Shown piece after piece: positions 10,912 to 21,754 of a DNA stretch of 64,000 nt. The position numbers and the translations under genes are program-made. The first letter of the stretch is position 1. Every line of letters begins with the position of its first letter. The DNA is from Ilyonectria destructans (lineage: Eukaryota > Ascomycota > Sordariomycetes > Hypocreales > Nectriaceae), in NCBI GenBank assembly GCA_020740775.1, contig JAHEWK010000027.1, positions 372,001-436,000 on the forward strand, read 5' to 3'. The notes beneath the pieces were generated by a model that saw only the letters and a list, made by a program, of their open reading frames with translations, had not been told where the DNA came from and searched no databases.

Positions 10912-11742
10912 TCAGTAACCAGCGCCCCTACTGAACTGCTTCGACCAGTCTCTACTGACTCGGGGCCCGTTCTGATCAAGTAGAGTTTCGAGGCCTCTCG
11001 CGTCGCGAAGTAAGCGTTCTGGATCGATGCTTGCTGCAGCGCATGACCGTGACAAGCAAGAAAAAATGACAACAGGCTTCCCGGCCTCCCTGCTGTGCCA
11101 GCTGTCCGCACTCAGGATCAAGCTGGCGCCAGTCTCGTAGCCGGCAGGCAACAACGACGGATCATGAAAATCTATCGACAGAACCGACTTCAACACAAAA
11201 TTCGCGTACATTTCTGTCGGAATCAGCAGGTGGTGGCCGTCAGAAGGAAACTCTAGACCGTGCGCTACGAGAACGTATGCGCACAGGTTGTGGGGCGAGT
11301 ATTGCTGTAGGCGCGATAGGTCGATCGACACGACGAAAATGACGTCCAACTTGTAGGACATGGCAATCCGCGACGCCTCTTCGGCCGCGATCTTGTCGTT
11401 TAGGCTAGCTGGTGTTGGGTAAAGGTGTATAGGCGGTTGTTGCTCGTCCGTCTCCGAGTCAGCAAGTTCCCAAAATTCCTCGACTGTGGGACTACGAAGA
11501 TCCCGGTGGAGCGTGGGCCGCCGGTACGGTCTTGCCACGTTCAGTGGGAGCGGAGGCAGTGGTTTTTGGGTATGTGGCTTGCGCTGGAGTATCATCTTCT
11601 CTGTTCTCGGGCGCATCTTGGAAGAGCGTTGAAGATATGACGGTTTCTCGAACGTCGCGCCGGACGGTGCCCTCGTCTCCGTGCTAGCGGTGCTCGTGCT
11701 GGCATCTTTGCGAGCTCTTCGCCGCCGGAAGCACGATAGCAT
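10912..11742 (-). CDS. Hypothetical protein, basic N-terminus
   Basis: An uninterrupted 276-codon frame from a genuine ATG. The N-terminus is Arg-rich (MLSCFRRRRARKD) followed by a Ser/Thr-rich and then a proline-rich segment (KPLPPLPLN), likely disordered. From about residue 115 the composition becomes globular: IAAEEASRIAMSYKLDVIF, YVLVAHGLEFPSDGHH, YETGASLILSA. The Ala/Glu-rich helix followed by VIFVVSIDL strands looks like a conserved alpha/beta domain, but I do not recognise it. No transmembrane segments. No introns are needed, although a cryptic one near the 3' end cannot be excluded. Confidence 0.6.
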   Translation of the reverse strand: MLSCFRRRRARKDASTSTASTETRAPSGATFEKPSYLQRSSKMRPRTEKMILQRKPHTQKPLPPLPLNVARPYRRPTLHRDLRSPTVEEFWELADSETDEQQPPIHLYPTPASLNDKIAAEEASRIAMSYKLDVIFVVSIDLSRLQQYSPHNLCAYVLVAHGLEFPSDGHHLLIPTEMYANFVLKSVLSIDFHDPSLLPAGYETGASLILSADSWHSREAGKPVVIFSCLSRSCAAASIDPERLLRDARGLETLLDQNGPRVSRDWSKQFSRGAGY

Positions 11743-12359
11743 GTTGAAGCTCGCGGTATGAGATCTGGCGTTACTGCATCATGCTTTAGACCTGGGGTCG
11801 GTGTTGTGGAACCACAGACCTCAGATTCGGATGAACCTGGGGCTCACAAGGATCCTAAAGTACTGTGTCTGATTACCTGCGTTTTGTATTGTCATGCCGG
11901 GACGGTGTTCTGGAAAGGCCATCACCTCGCCTTAACAGCCATTGTCTAACAGCAGTTCTTGTCTAGCTACATCACGTAATACCTACTGTGCTGTGTGTCT
12001 CGTGCACATGAAGCGTTTGTTGCATCTGAAAAAAAAGGTCCCACGGCGTCCTTAAGGCTCGATCTGTTTCCTGCCATAGAGTGCCGTCGGCATACTGCAT
12101 AGCAACAGATACATTCGCCGGGGCGGTTCCTGCTCGGATGCTGCTGGCCTGAGAGTAGCTTCAGCTGCCGTCGTTTGGTGTCTAGGCTAGAATGGTATGT
12201 AAACTACTTGACTATACCCTGCGCTATCCGTTCTCGCTATTGACTATTCCGTTTCATTACAACAAAGGCCCGTTGCTGTGTCTGTAAACCGGTTCCAGCG
12301 ACCAGGATGTACAGGGACTCAGAGCGGGGATCATATGCAACTCAGAATATACACACACC
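11743..12359. other. Intergenic
   Basis: No gene or distinctive repeat recognised up to the first copy of the 12-18 kb repeat element. Confidence 0.45.
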
Positions 12360-12800
12360 CAATCAGACACTACAGACAATCTGGGCTCGTGACACCAATA
12401 AGACAGAGTCTCCTGGCAAGGCTCGTGAGGGCGGACCAGATGTCAGGAGTGGGTAATGTCTCCTGCTCAAGGACTCAGGTTTGACTAGGTGACGGAGGTA
12501 GACGGCTCCTGCGAGACTAGCGCGTCTCATTGACTCATGCCATTGTGGACTCAAAATCCTTTGAACGATGTTTGAGATGGCACGATGAACACATGTTTGT
12601 GCCGTCGCTAGCCTTGTCCGTGGCAGAGGCGGCGATTAGGCCATTGCAACGGACGATCGCGGCGCGATCTCGCGAAAAGCTTGTCACAAACAACTTGTCC
12701 CACTGGTGTTGATCCACCCGCGAAAAGGTTACCAACTGCCTACTTGTCTGGAGCGGGGTGCATGTGGATGAAGGGGTGTGTGCCGTTTGGTGTGTCGTTT
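12360..12800 (+). repeat. Dispersed non-coding element, copy A
   Basis: Contains three of the shared modules in the common order: a gtcaggagtgggtaatgtct block ending gtttgactaggtg (about 12438-12491), an aaaagcttgtcacaaac block with ttgatccac (about 12674-12720), and a tacttgtctggagcggggtg block (about 12740-12775). The segment between the first two blocks is similar to the corresponding part of copy C (ggcggygattaggc). No coding capacity. Confidence 0.75.
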
Positions 12801-12984
12801 GGTCATCGTCCGTCGTCGTGGAGGAAGACGGCGCGAAGACGAGGCTTAACTGACGACCCTACCCTACACCACAGGACTAAGAAAGCACCCGCCACCTAAA
12901 GATCGGCTTGATATTGACGCTCGAATGGTTTCAGCTGGAAGATGGCTCACTTAGTTGATTGTTCTACAGTAGATGTACAGTAGT

Positions 12985-13170
12985 AGAGTGTTTATAGTAT
13001 TTATTTTAATTTTTTATTGTAATTTTTTATTTTAATTTTTAATTTTTAATTTTTATTTTAATTTTTTACCTTATTTTTTATTTTAATTTTTTACTTTATT
13101 TTTTATTTTAATTTTTTACTTTATTTTTTACTTTATTTTTTGCTTTATTTTTTATTTTTATTTTCTTTTT
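12985..13170. repeat. AT-rich low-complexity tract
   Basis: About 185 bp of almost pure A/T made of ttatttttta and taattttt words, in sharp contrast to the roughly balanced flanks. It could act as a matrix-attachment or replication-associated segment, but nothing in the sequence shows this. Confidence 0.85.
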
Positions 13171-13659
13171 TGTGTTGCCATTCGCAGAGTTTTCGCGACA
13201 ATGTATCCGCGGTGCTACAGTACAACATTGTTGATCCATCACATCGTTCACAGATAACAGCCAACAATCGCCAGCGCCGAAAACCCATACCGAAAATCCA
13301 TACCGGCTTCAGACTACCACCCCCCACTCTTTGTTTTCTCTCGCACAGCAGACACTTTTGGACTTTGGATTGGGAGAATTATGTCATGTCGTACCTACCG
13401 TACCATACCGTACCATACCGTACCCGCGCTTGTTGGTCGACGCTACGACAGCAACCCCCTCAGCCTGGAGTGCTGGAAGCTGAGGTCATGTTCACCTAAC
13501 CGTATTGAGATTGGTTGATAGATCTGTCAGGTGGCCGATGTGCCGCATTTCGACCTAGTACGGCCCTGGCAGATCACGGTTGTCTCCAACTCGAGTCACT
13601 CGCGACACTCGATCAACGGGGTATAGATCGGAGCCCAATCCACGCTAGCACCTTGCGAA

Positions 13660-13940
13660 GGGTCTCCAAACGGATGGCTCGCATTGTCAAGGTCGCATGC
13701 ATGTTTGAAAACGACAAGCACGAGTTTGCGAGGCCAGTCGGTTAACACTGGGAGTGCAGTGGAGACTGATACTTGATGCGTAGCGACAAATGACGTCTGT
13801 GTCTGAAAAAGCTCGCTACGCATGGATGGATGGATGGATGGATGAACCCTCACCATCGATCCTTTCGGACGACACGCAAGACGATGCGACGGAGCGCGCA
13901 TTGCACCTCGACGTGCCCCACTGTTGATCCACTACAGTCT
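13660..13940 (+). repeat. Dispersed element, copy B (rearranged)
   Basis: Holds the gggagtgcagtggagactga / gcgacaaatgacgtctgtgt block (about 13750-13803) and a short ccccactgttgatccactac block (about 13915-13934). The part before it (about 13683-13735, caaggtcgcatgcatg) is an inverted copy of the sequence at about 17515-17565, so this copy has been rearranged. A tggatgga microsatellite lies at about 13822-13843. Confidence 0.7.
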
Positions 13941-14447
13941 TTTCGTGTCTTGAGTTTGAACAAGTGTTGCGCGACGTTTGACGTGTGTTTGTCGTGCGTC
14001 GTGCGTCGTGCGCCATCTCCAACCTTGTCACTTGTCATGAACGTGAGGACAAATAAGACCACAGATGTTCGCCATAACGCTTGCGCGGCGACGGTACACC
14101 AATACATCCAGACCCGCCGCAAGAGCCTGATAGGGTTCACTGTCGCGGAGGTAGACAAATAGACAAACGCACTTGGTCGGGAGCGGGTCCGTCAGGGTGT
14201 GCAACGAACGCCAGGCGGAGCTGGAGACAGGGAGAGATGGTGAGGGTCAGTTGGAGAGGGTCAACTGGAGAGGGTTAACTGGAGAAAGACTTCTCCGTGG
14301 GGCATTAAAGGACAAGTTGGGAACCGTAACAAGACCCCTCAGACCCTCTCAGACACTACAAGATGCTACAAGGTGCTACAAGACACGACAAGACACGACA
14401 AGACACTCCACAACTTGAGCAACCAAAGAGCGGGCATTTTGTCTGGT

Positions 14448-14590
14448 CCCCGCTTGCCTACCTTGCCAAAGCCTGCTTCGTTCTCGCGTAGGATAGAAGA
14501 ATAAAGTTCCGACCCAGACGACGTCCTATACCCTGCAGCACCGTGCTGCACAACGACCCATACGTGCGTGGCGAGCTGATCTCGAACACA
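14448..14590 (-). repeat. Second repeat family, inverted copy
   Basis: Reverse complement of sequence at 18962-19128 and partly of 18236-18300: gacgacgtcc...ctgcagcaccgtgctgcacaacgac matches the complement of gtacaccacggtactgcaaag...gacgtcg. Similarity continues into the ctaccttgccaaa / tagcaaggtag ends. Degenerate and non-coding. Confidence 0.7.
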
Positions 14591-14614
14591 TCTGTATGTA
14601 GTGTCTTGTAGTAT

Positions 14615-15440
14615 CTTGCTCTGAACTTGCATCGTGGCAGCTGGCGTCGTGAGGTGGGGGCGGGGTAATTGAGTAATCGGCCGTAATGTCTGCTAGGTCC
14701 GATGCTTAGTGATATCGCGTGCGTGGTTTCGTTTGCTGCGGACGGGGTTGAGGGGGCGCACGCTCGGGAGTCTGTGCACCTTGCTGTTTCCGGCAAGAGA
14801 AAGTCTCCTTGTCAGGTCCGTGACGATTGTGAGTCACAAGAACTGCCCCGTGAGCGGATCAGAATGTCAGGAGCGGGTAAGGTCTCGTGCTTGAGAACTC
14901 AGGTTTGACTAGGCAACCAAGCGACGTACATACAGTATGTGAGTACGTATGTATTCTGAAGCCTGGAAGAGATCAACCGACTACGGATTCTCAAGTCGCT
15001 TGCCAAGTGTAGACAGGAAGACCCTGTCGCTGTCTTCAACACCGGGGAGTGCAGTGGAGACTGATACAGGATACATAGCGACAAATGACGTCTGTGTGCA
15101 GACGAGCTCGTTACGCATGCGTTGTGGACACTCAGGATGGCGCGACGGAACACAGGTACCTTATGTCGTTGGTCGCAGCAGAAGCGGTGATTAGGCAAAA
15201 AGCTTGTCACAAACGACTCGTCCCACTGTTGTTGGTCCACTACAGACTAAGGTGCGACGAAATGTCGCTCATGAGAGCCCCCGAAATGGGTACCTACTTG
15301 TCTGGTGCGGGGTGGATGTGAATGAAGGATCTAGTTTGGACTTTTGGAATGTCTCGAGCTTTGTGGTGTGTGTCGTTTGGTGTGTGTCGTTTGGTGTGTG
15401 TCATTTGGTGTGTGTCATTTGGTGTGTGTCATTTGACGTG
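14615..15440 (+). repeat. Dispersed element, copy C (most complete)
   Basis: The longest copy, about 825 bp. Order: ctgaacttgcatcgtggcag; tttgctgcggacggg; aagtctccttgtcaggtccg; aactgccccgtgagcggatc; ggtctcgtgcttgagaactc; caagtcgcttgccaagtgta; cagtggagactgatac; acaaatgacgtctgtgt; aaaagcttgtcacaaacgac; tacttgtctggtgcggggtg; then a ggtgtgtgtcgttt tandem tail (about 15364-15432). No open frame of note, no terminal inverted repeats found and no obvious target-site duplication, so the class is unknown. Confidence 0.75.
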
Positions 15441-15639
15441 TGTTCGTCGGACTGAAAGGAAGAGAAGTCGGGAAGGGGGTGTGAAGCGAGGCTGGAGAAA
15501 TGGGCGCTCATATGCTAACAGTACCGGTAGTCAATCTCCTGCCAGACGGACTAGATGGAGTGGCAGATTGCCTGTATTGACGTCCTAGACGACGTGCTTG
15601 AAACTATCGTAGGGCTGGGTACGAGTAGGAGAGTGCCAC

Positions 15640-16247
15640 TTGAGGGTTGGATGGATTTTATTTCGCCCGGGGGGACACACCCCAGAGGGCCTTTGCGCTA
15701 AGCTATTTTCGTTTCGTACGGTTCTTCCATAATCACCCGAAGCCCCACAATTTCACTTTACTGACTGTTCCAATCTGATGTATATGCAGTGACAGGCCTG
15801 CTTGAAGGCCAATTTCTCCAAGTGTTCAGCATCCTATCCTCAGCAGCTGAAGCACGGTCTGCCAAAATGAGACTGTATGATGTTAGTAGGATTCAATCTG
15901 AATAGTTAGTGTGCCTGAGGCTTCTGGTCCATGTCAAGCCTCCCCGTTGCAATGGCAAATTTGATCGTCGCCCGTACTGCCCGCATGTCTGGCGCCCATT
16001 TGTCACCGTCAGACGCCGCCTTTCCTCCCAGGAAGTATGATAGGTTTCCCATCTTTGTCTGTGAGCATCGCAGCATGCCTTCTCGTTGCGCGGTCCATTT
16101 TGTGCAGCGGAATAGGAAGTGTTCCACTGTCTCTGATGCTTGCCCGCATTCGCAAGTGTCCGATTCCATTGCTCCTATCTTGCACAGAAAGCTGTTAAGT
16201 CTCGCCATTCCGGTGCGGAGCTGCGACGCCACTTGAGGGAATGAGCA
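15640..16247 (-). mobile_element. Tad1-like LINE, 3' end only
   Basis: The minus strand encodes the C-terminal tail of a non-LTR retrotransposon ORF2 between about 16247 and 15906: QLRTGMARLNSFLCKIGAME, then the Cys/His motif CECG...ETVEHFLFRCTKW, and ATIKFAIATGRLD. The reading frame is open to its stop. About 260 bp of 3' UTR-like sequence follow (to about 15640). Everything upstream (endonuclease, reverse transcriptase, RNase H) is missing, the classic result of 5' truncation during target-primed reverse transcription. It sits between copies C and D of the dispersed element. Confidence 0.82.
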
Positions 16248-16424
16248 TGCTCAGGGCCGCAATAAGCCTTCGCCGCGTTCCCAGCAGTCCTCGCGGGAAG
16301 CCAGTCAGCCATCTGGACCGATCCAGACCGATCTACCAGCCTCTGCTCGCTGGCCGCCTACGCAGCATAACAACCAGGAAAGCGGCGACTCGGGCCGCGA
16401 AAACGAGCGCGAGCCTAGAATAGA

Positions 16425-16750
16425 TTGGCCCTCGCCCTCTACGGATCCCCGAGTCGCTTGTCAAGTGTAGGCAGGAAGACCCCGTCGCTGTCTTCGACAC
16501 CGGGAGTGCAGTGGAGACTGATACTAGATGGGTGGATGGATGAACCCTCAAGATCGATCCGTTCGGACGGCCCGTAAGACGATGCGCGCATTGCACTCGA
16601 CTTGTCCCACTGATGATCCACTACAATGCGATCAAGTGTAGCTTGGAGAGCCTGAAAAAGGTCATCTACTTGTGTGGTGCGGGGTCTAGGGGTGCATGTG
16701 AATCAAGGGTCCGACTTAGACTTTTGGATATGTCTTGAGAGTTTAGTCAT
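16425..16750 (+). repeat. Dispersed element, copy D
   Basis: Begins ctacggatccccgagtcgct, then gtaggcaggaagaccccgtc, gggagtgcagtggagactga, a cgacttgtcccactgatgat block and ctacttgtgtggtgcggggt. Lacks the 5' third found in copies C and E. Confidence 0.72.
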
Positions 16751-17439
16751 GTGTTTCGTCTCCAGCCTTGTCGTAGTTGCTCGGTCCATGAAAGGGACTT
16801 GTCGCGAGGGCGAACAGTGTTCTACGCTGCGCAGACAGAAAGATCGACAGACTAGCTTGAGCTAAGACGGCGAAAGCTTGATAACACCAAACATTGTGGA
16901 GGAGGTGGACTGGGACACTGAGGGGCAGGTCGTAGCGACGAGTGCGCATGGGAACGAAAGAACAGAACGAGAGACCGAAAGGAAGAGAAGTGGGGGGTAG
17001 GGGGTAGGGGTTAAGGGGGTAGGCGAAGCTTGAGCAAAAAAAGCCCAGTGATGTCCTGAGGAGTGATGTCCTAAGGAGAGCAGTGACACTCTTGCCAGAA
17101 GCTCGACGAGACGGAGATGGCAGAGAGGGTTGATAAATAAACGCGGAGGTCATTTACCAAGTTTGAAGCGGATGTGGGCAGACAAGGTGGGTAATGGCAC
17201 CCAGTTCATACACACACCGCGAGGAAGGTGTAGGGCATTGCGGGACCCTACATGACGAGACAAAACCTTTCAGACATTCGAAGACATTCGAGGACACTAC
17301 AGGACACTACAAGACCGTCCTGTGAGTGTTGACTTAATAAAAATGGATATTGCATTGGGTCAAACGGGCGAAACCACAAGGGGGAGAGCGTAAGGTGTGC
17401 CCTTCTTCTTCGGACCGGGCCCGGCCCATCATTCGGCTC

Positions 17440-18110
17440 GTTGCTCTAAACTTGGGTCGTGGCAGCTGGGTTGGGATTGGTCGACAGATCCGATAGATCT
17501 GCGAGATCTGCTTCGTGGTCTCTGCAAGCTCGGCGTTGTCGTTTCCGATCATGCATGCGACCTTGATCGTCGCTCAGGGCAGGGGCGTGGTGAGTGAGCA
17601 ATCGTCGCACATGCATCTTGAATGAACGTCTTGCCGTAGTGTCTGCCGGCTTCGATGCTTTGTGACATGCGTGCACTTGGGGGGGGTTTCATTTGCTGCG
17701 GACGGAAACCGAATGAGGGATGGCACCTTACTGTTTCCAACAAGAAAAGTCTCCTTGTCGGGTCCGTGACGGTGTTTGATTGTGAGTCACAAAGAACTGC
17801 CCCGTAAGCGGATCAAATGTCCGGAGTGAGTAATGTCTCCTGCTTGAGAACTCAAGTTTGACTGGATGACGTATGTACTTTGACACGTGTATGCCATAGT
17901 ATGCACGTCAACCACGGACAGGAAGAGCCACCGTCTTCGACACCAGGGGTGCGGCTGGCGTCTGTGTCCAGGCCTCGCGAAAAGCTTGTGACCAACGACT
18001 TGCCCAACGTTGATCCACTAAAAAGTGCGACAAAATGAAGCTTTGGGGTGTGTGGTTTCGGATGTGTGGTTTCGGGTGTGTGGCATGACGTGTCAACGTG
18101 TGTTCGTCGT
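17440..18110 (+). repeat. Dispersed element, copy E
   Basis: Begins ttgctctaaacttgggtcgt and continues with gatcatgcatgcgaccttga, gtctgccggcttcgatgctt, tttgctgcggacgg, aagtctccttgtcgggtccg, aactgccccgtaagcggatc, gtaatgtctcctgcttgaga, the gaagagccaccgtcttcgac block and the aaaagcttgtgaccaacgac block. Its first half is duplicated again at 63540-63712. Confidence 0.75.
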
Positions 18111-18235
18111 CGGTCGTAACTCGGAGACACACGGAGACACACAGAAACACGGAGACACGGAGACACGACAAGACACACGGAGACATACAAGACAACACAA
18201 GACGCTACAAGGTAAGCCAGACACCGACACTGAAC

Positions 18236-18300
18236 TCGCGTACGTGTGCGTCATTGTACACCACGGTACTGCAAAGTATCAGACGTCGCCCGGATCCGTC
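18236..18300 (+). repeat. Second repeat family, partial direct copy
   Basis: gtacaccacggtactgcaaa followed by gtatcagacgtcgcc, nearly identical to about 19018-19060. It leads directly into the CA-rich tract. Confidence 0.75.
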
Positions 18301-18500
18301 TCACATACACATACACATACACATACGCATACACACATACACACATACACACATTACACACACACACATTACACACACACACATTACACACACACACATT
18401 ACACACACACACATACACGTACACATACACATACACAAACACATACACAATTACACATACACATACACACATTACACACACATACACATACCATACACAT
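18298..18500. repeat. (CA)n-type microsatellite tract
   Basis: About 200 bp of cacata / cacacatta words. The long Thr/His-rich open frames across it in several frames are artefacts of the repeat. Confidence 0.93.
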
Positions 18501-18961
18501 TTCAACAGCGGCAGACATTGTGGAGGAGGCAAATTAGGACATTGAGGAGCATTTCGCAGCATGACCGGTCCGGATTGTTGAGAGCAGGCTCTCCTGCCGG
18601 AAGGCTGACTGGATGAAACAGAGGATCGACAAACAAACGCGTGGGCAAGGAGCCAAAATGACGGCTGAGAGTTTAGAGCAAATGATGGCGGGCAGACGAT
18701 AACGGTGGGATGGCGAGGGTCGACCGGCGAGGGTCGGGAGAGACTGGCGGAGCATGGAGCAACGTGCCAACGCTGAGGAATGGCGTTTGCTCGTACACGC
18801 CAACGACGAAGAAGGTGGGCATTGCGGGGCCCTGCAAGACATGATGAGACGTGGCAAGTCCTTTTACAGACATTCGAAGACACTCAGAGACACTCGAAAC
18901 ACACGGAGACGCGACAAGACACGACAAGACGCTAAATTCATAGTGGTCGAAATCAACTCAC

Positions 18962-19128
18962 AAAAAGAGACTGGAGGCAGCCAGACACCGACACTGAACT
19001 CACATATGTGTGCGTCGTTGTACACCACGGTACTGCAAAGTATCCGACGTCGCCTGGATCCGAACTTCATCTATCTCGTCTCATGTGAGAATCAAGGAAG
19101 TTTTAGCAAGGTAGCTCAACCGTCGCCC
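18962..19128 (+). repeat. Second repeat family, longest direct copy
   Basis: Shares gccagacaccgacactgaac and gtacaccacggtactgcaaa with the copy near 18210-18300, and in inverted orientation matches 14448-14590 to its far end (gttttagcaaggtagctcaa). Non-coding. Confidence 0.72.
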
Positions 19129-19319
19129 AGCAAGGGTTACGCAAACGCGAACAGAGTTCAAACGGGCGACATCAGCGAGGAACGAGAGGTCGACTCTGGT
19201 GTTTGAGCTTGCGACAAGTGTCTCCACCGCACTTTGCAGCGTTGAACTCTTACGACATTTTGACTTTGTAGTGTTCGTCTCTGCGACCGCAATCTTGGAG
19301 TCAAAGTGATTGTATTGTG

Positions 19320-19395
19320 TAGCACGGCCCGCCGTCTTACCGGGTATAAAGAGCGAAGAACCTCGCCTCTTTCAGCCGTAATCAGTTCTGACACA
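19320..19395 (+). repeat. Diverged duplicate of 20375-20450
   Basis: ataaagagcgaagaacctcg followed by cctctttcagccg aligns with atcaagagcaaagaagctcg and cctcgttgagccg at about 20396-20432. It looks like an old local duplication or another small repeat family. Confidence 0.55.
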
Positions 19396-19975
19396 CGCAT
19401 ACACATCACCATGCTCAGATTGATGTCGCGGCTGGGTTTTGGACCGAACAACGATTGATTTGGTATCAAGCTATCTTACTGTTATAGTACCGGTAGTTTT
19501 CTTTTTCTTTTTTTCTTTTGAGTTCGGAGACGTTCACTTTTCCTCTCCCTCCTCTCCCTCCCTTTTTCTCTTGATCCCACACCCACTCTCACTGTCCTTC
19601 TTCACTCCACAGACGCCTCCTAGTATCCATGCTCGAAAACCTTGTTCTTTTTCTCCGGGACACTTCTCTACTTGTGTGGTCACGACGAGACATCTATTCA
19701 CACATAAGCAAGGTATGAAGGCACCCCTGTGAGCTTCAGTATACTGACATAGAGGCGTGAGAAGCCACCTTTTGCACAGAACAGAAAGACGGGCGGCAAT
19801 CATGGATATAGTGACAGGAGCTCTACTTTTTCTATTCAAGAGGTTGTCGCTGGTGGCTCGGCTCCTCACCCCCCTCATCCCCCATTTCCTGCTACTGACA
19901 TTTTCTGACATTTTCTGGCATTTTCTGGCATTTTCTGGCGTTCTCGGCGTTCTCGGCGTTTGCTACTTTTTTATT

Positions 19976-20103
19976 TTTGGCGTTTTGGCGTTTTGGCGTT
20001 TTGGAGTTTTGGCGTTTTGGAGTTTTGGCGTTTTGGAGTTTTGGCGTTTTGGAGTTTTGGCGTTTTGGAGTTTTGGTGTTTTGGTGTTTGGCCCCCCCCC
20101 CCC
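19976..20103. repeat. gttttggcgttttggag minisatellite with poly-C end
   Basis: Tandem 8- and 16-bp units of ttttggcg/ttttggag, ending in about 13 consecutive C at 20091-20103. It is preceded by short tttctggca and gttctcggc repeats from about 19898. Strongly G+T biased on one strand. Confidence 0.92.
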
Positions 20104-21754
20104 TCCCCCTCTTCCCCGTCCCCTCCCCCTTCTTCATAATCCTTTGACTGTTCGAACATTTGCTGCGACTATGTTGTAAGTGTTCCCGTCCCTACTCATA
20201 CTTCCTTTACTGCTATTATCTTACTTCTAACAGCTCTCTGACCTACCTACGAGGCACATCTGCGGTATAGCTGACACACCCACCCATCCTTCCTGCTCGT
20301 CAACAGGTTTGTCTCCACTTTATCCCCAAGTCCCGAGAAATCAATCTATCACCCACTATTAGGACTAGTTCATCGCGATCGCGATCGGGGCGGGCATCAA
20401 GAGCAAAGAAGCTCGCCTCGTTGAGCCGCATCGAGATTCAACAGGCGCACTTGCATCTCATTGCGCAGGATGGTGTTGCAATTGAGCAGCAGTCCGAACA
20501 TCTACCTCTTTAGCACTCATTTCTTATTTCATCCGTGTTACAGGTATAGTAGGCTCTCCGAGCTTGGACGCGTACCCTCTCCGTCTCCGACCCCTCCGCT
20601 AACAGGTCTCAGTGCGCTTGCTCGGCAATCATCCTCGTTGTGGCCGAGGCGAGTGTCTAGCACACAAGCCAGAGAAGGTCCGTTGTCGTGCTCGAGTATG
20701 CTTCGCTCAACGTGGCGGCTTGAGGAAGCTACCTTGGCACACGATACGAGACAACATGGACGACAATCGCGGGCGGGGCGTGCGGAAGCACTGCAACGTT
20801 CTGCCCAGTGATGTCGTGATTTATCCCCTCAGCCGTTCCCGAACGTTCACGGAAGGCTGGCCGGTACTAGCGAAACATAGTATGTGGCCAACGGGGATGC
20901 CTGGTTACCGTATCCGTGCTAATAGTACACTGACAACCACGGAACAGAACAGAAGTGGCGCTAGACTGACCTAGAGAGATAAGACCGTCGTAGTCGGTCC
21001 ATGTCGCAAAGTGTGGTGTAGGTTCGTGGTAAGGGCCGTCCAGGTGTCCATTTCTACGGTAGTGCGAGTTCAGGTACGTCAGTTGCTTCTCGTTGCTCCA
21101 TTCTGCCGTCCCTCCGCTTGCCACATCTTCATGAGCTTCTAGACGTCCTCCCCCCTTCTTCTTCTACTACGGCAATCCAACCTACTCTTGTCCAGCCTAC
21201 TCTTGACCGAAGCTTTCTTAGCCGCTACGTTCACGTCGTGCGGGATAGCCTCAGCACGAACATCTCCGGCGCTAGCCGTCAGAGATGGTTGGTGAGCAGC
21301 GTATCCGACTCCGGCCGTGGTCTCTATTCTCGCCCTACGTCCGGCGTTCGACTACATGAACCCGTCACATTACTAATACCTCAGCTGTATGGAGAAGGGA
21401 AGCATTCGAGAAGACAGCACATCACTAAACCATACGTAAAATGGTTCTTTCAGCACTCACTCCCGTGGATGCTCGTCGGCGAGAAGATTCATTCCACCAT
21501 ACTAACTGCTCTCGTACCCTCTCCCTTCCAATCCTGATCGGAGTTGGGATAGCAGACGATGGTGCAGGGAATCACTTTTCAGGAGTGGCTCCCTGCTGTG
21601 TTGTTTTCTGTGCCTCTGCCTTGGCAAGTTTCTTATTAAGAAGCTTGTTTTCGTCGCTGGCAGGAAGTCAGAGGATCCTCAACATGTTCCCGTCCTCCCG
21701 GAGCTCGTTAACAGAGTCGTGATTGCGGCGTATATGTTCTTGACCCCGACAGCT
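20104..21754. other. Gene-free interval before LINE remnants
   Basis: Open frames here are short and show no domain. The stretch from about 21118 to 21540 is open on the plus strand but has no recognisable family and no clean start or splice context, so it may already be decayed transposon sequence. Confidence 0.45.

Noticed and set aside
18025..18616. Overlapping open frames rich in His/Thr/Tyr
   Set aside because: They come from the CA-type microsatellite read in several frames.
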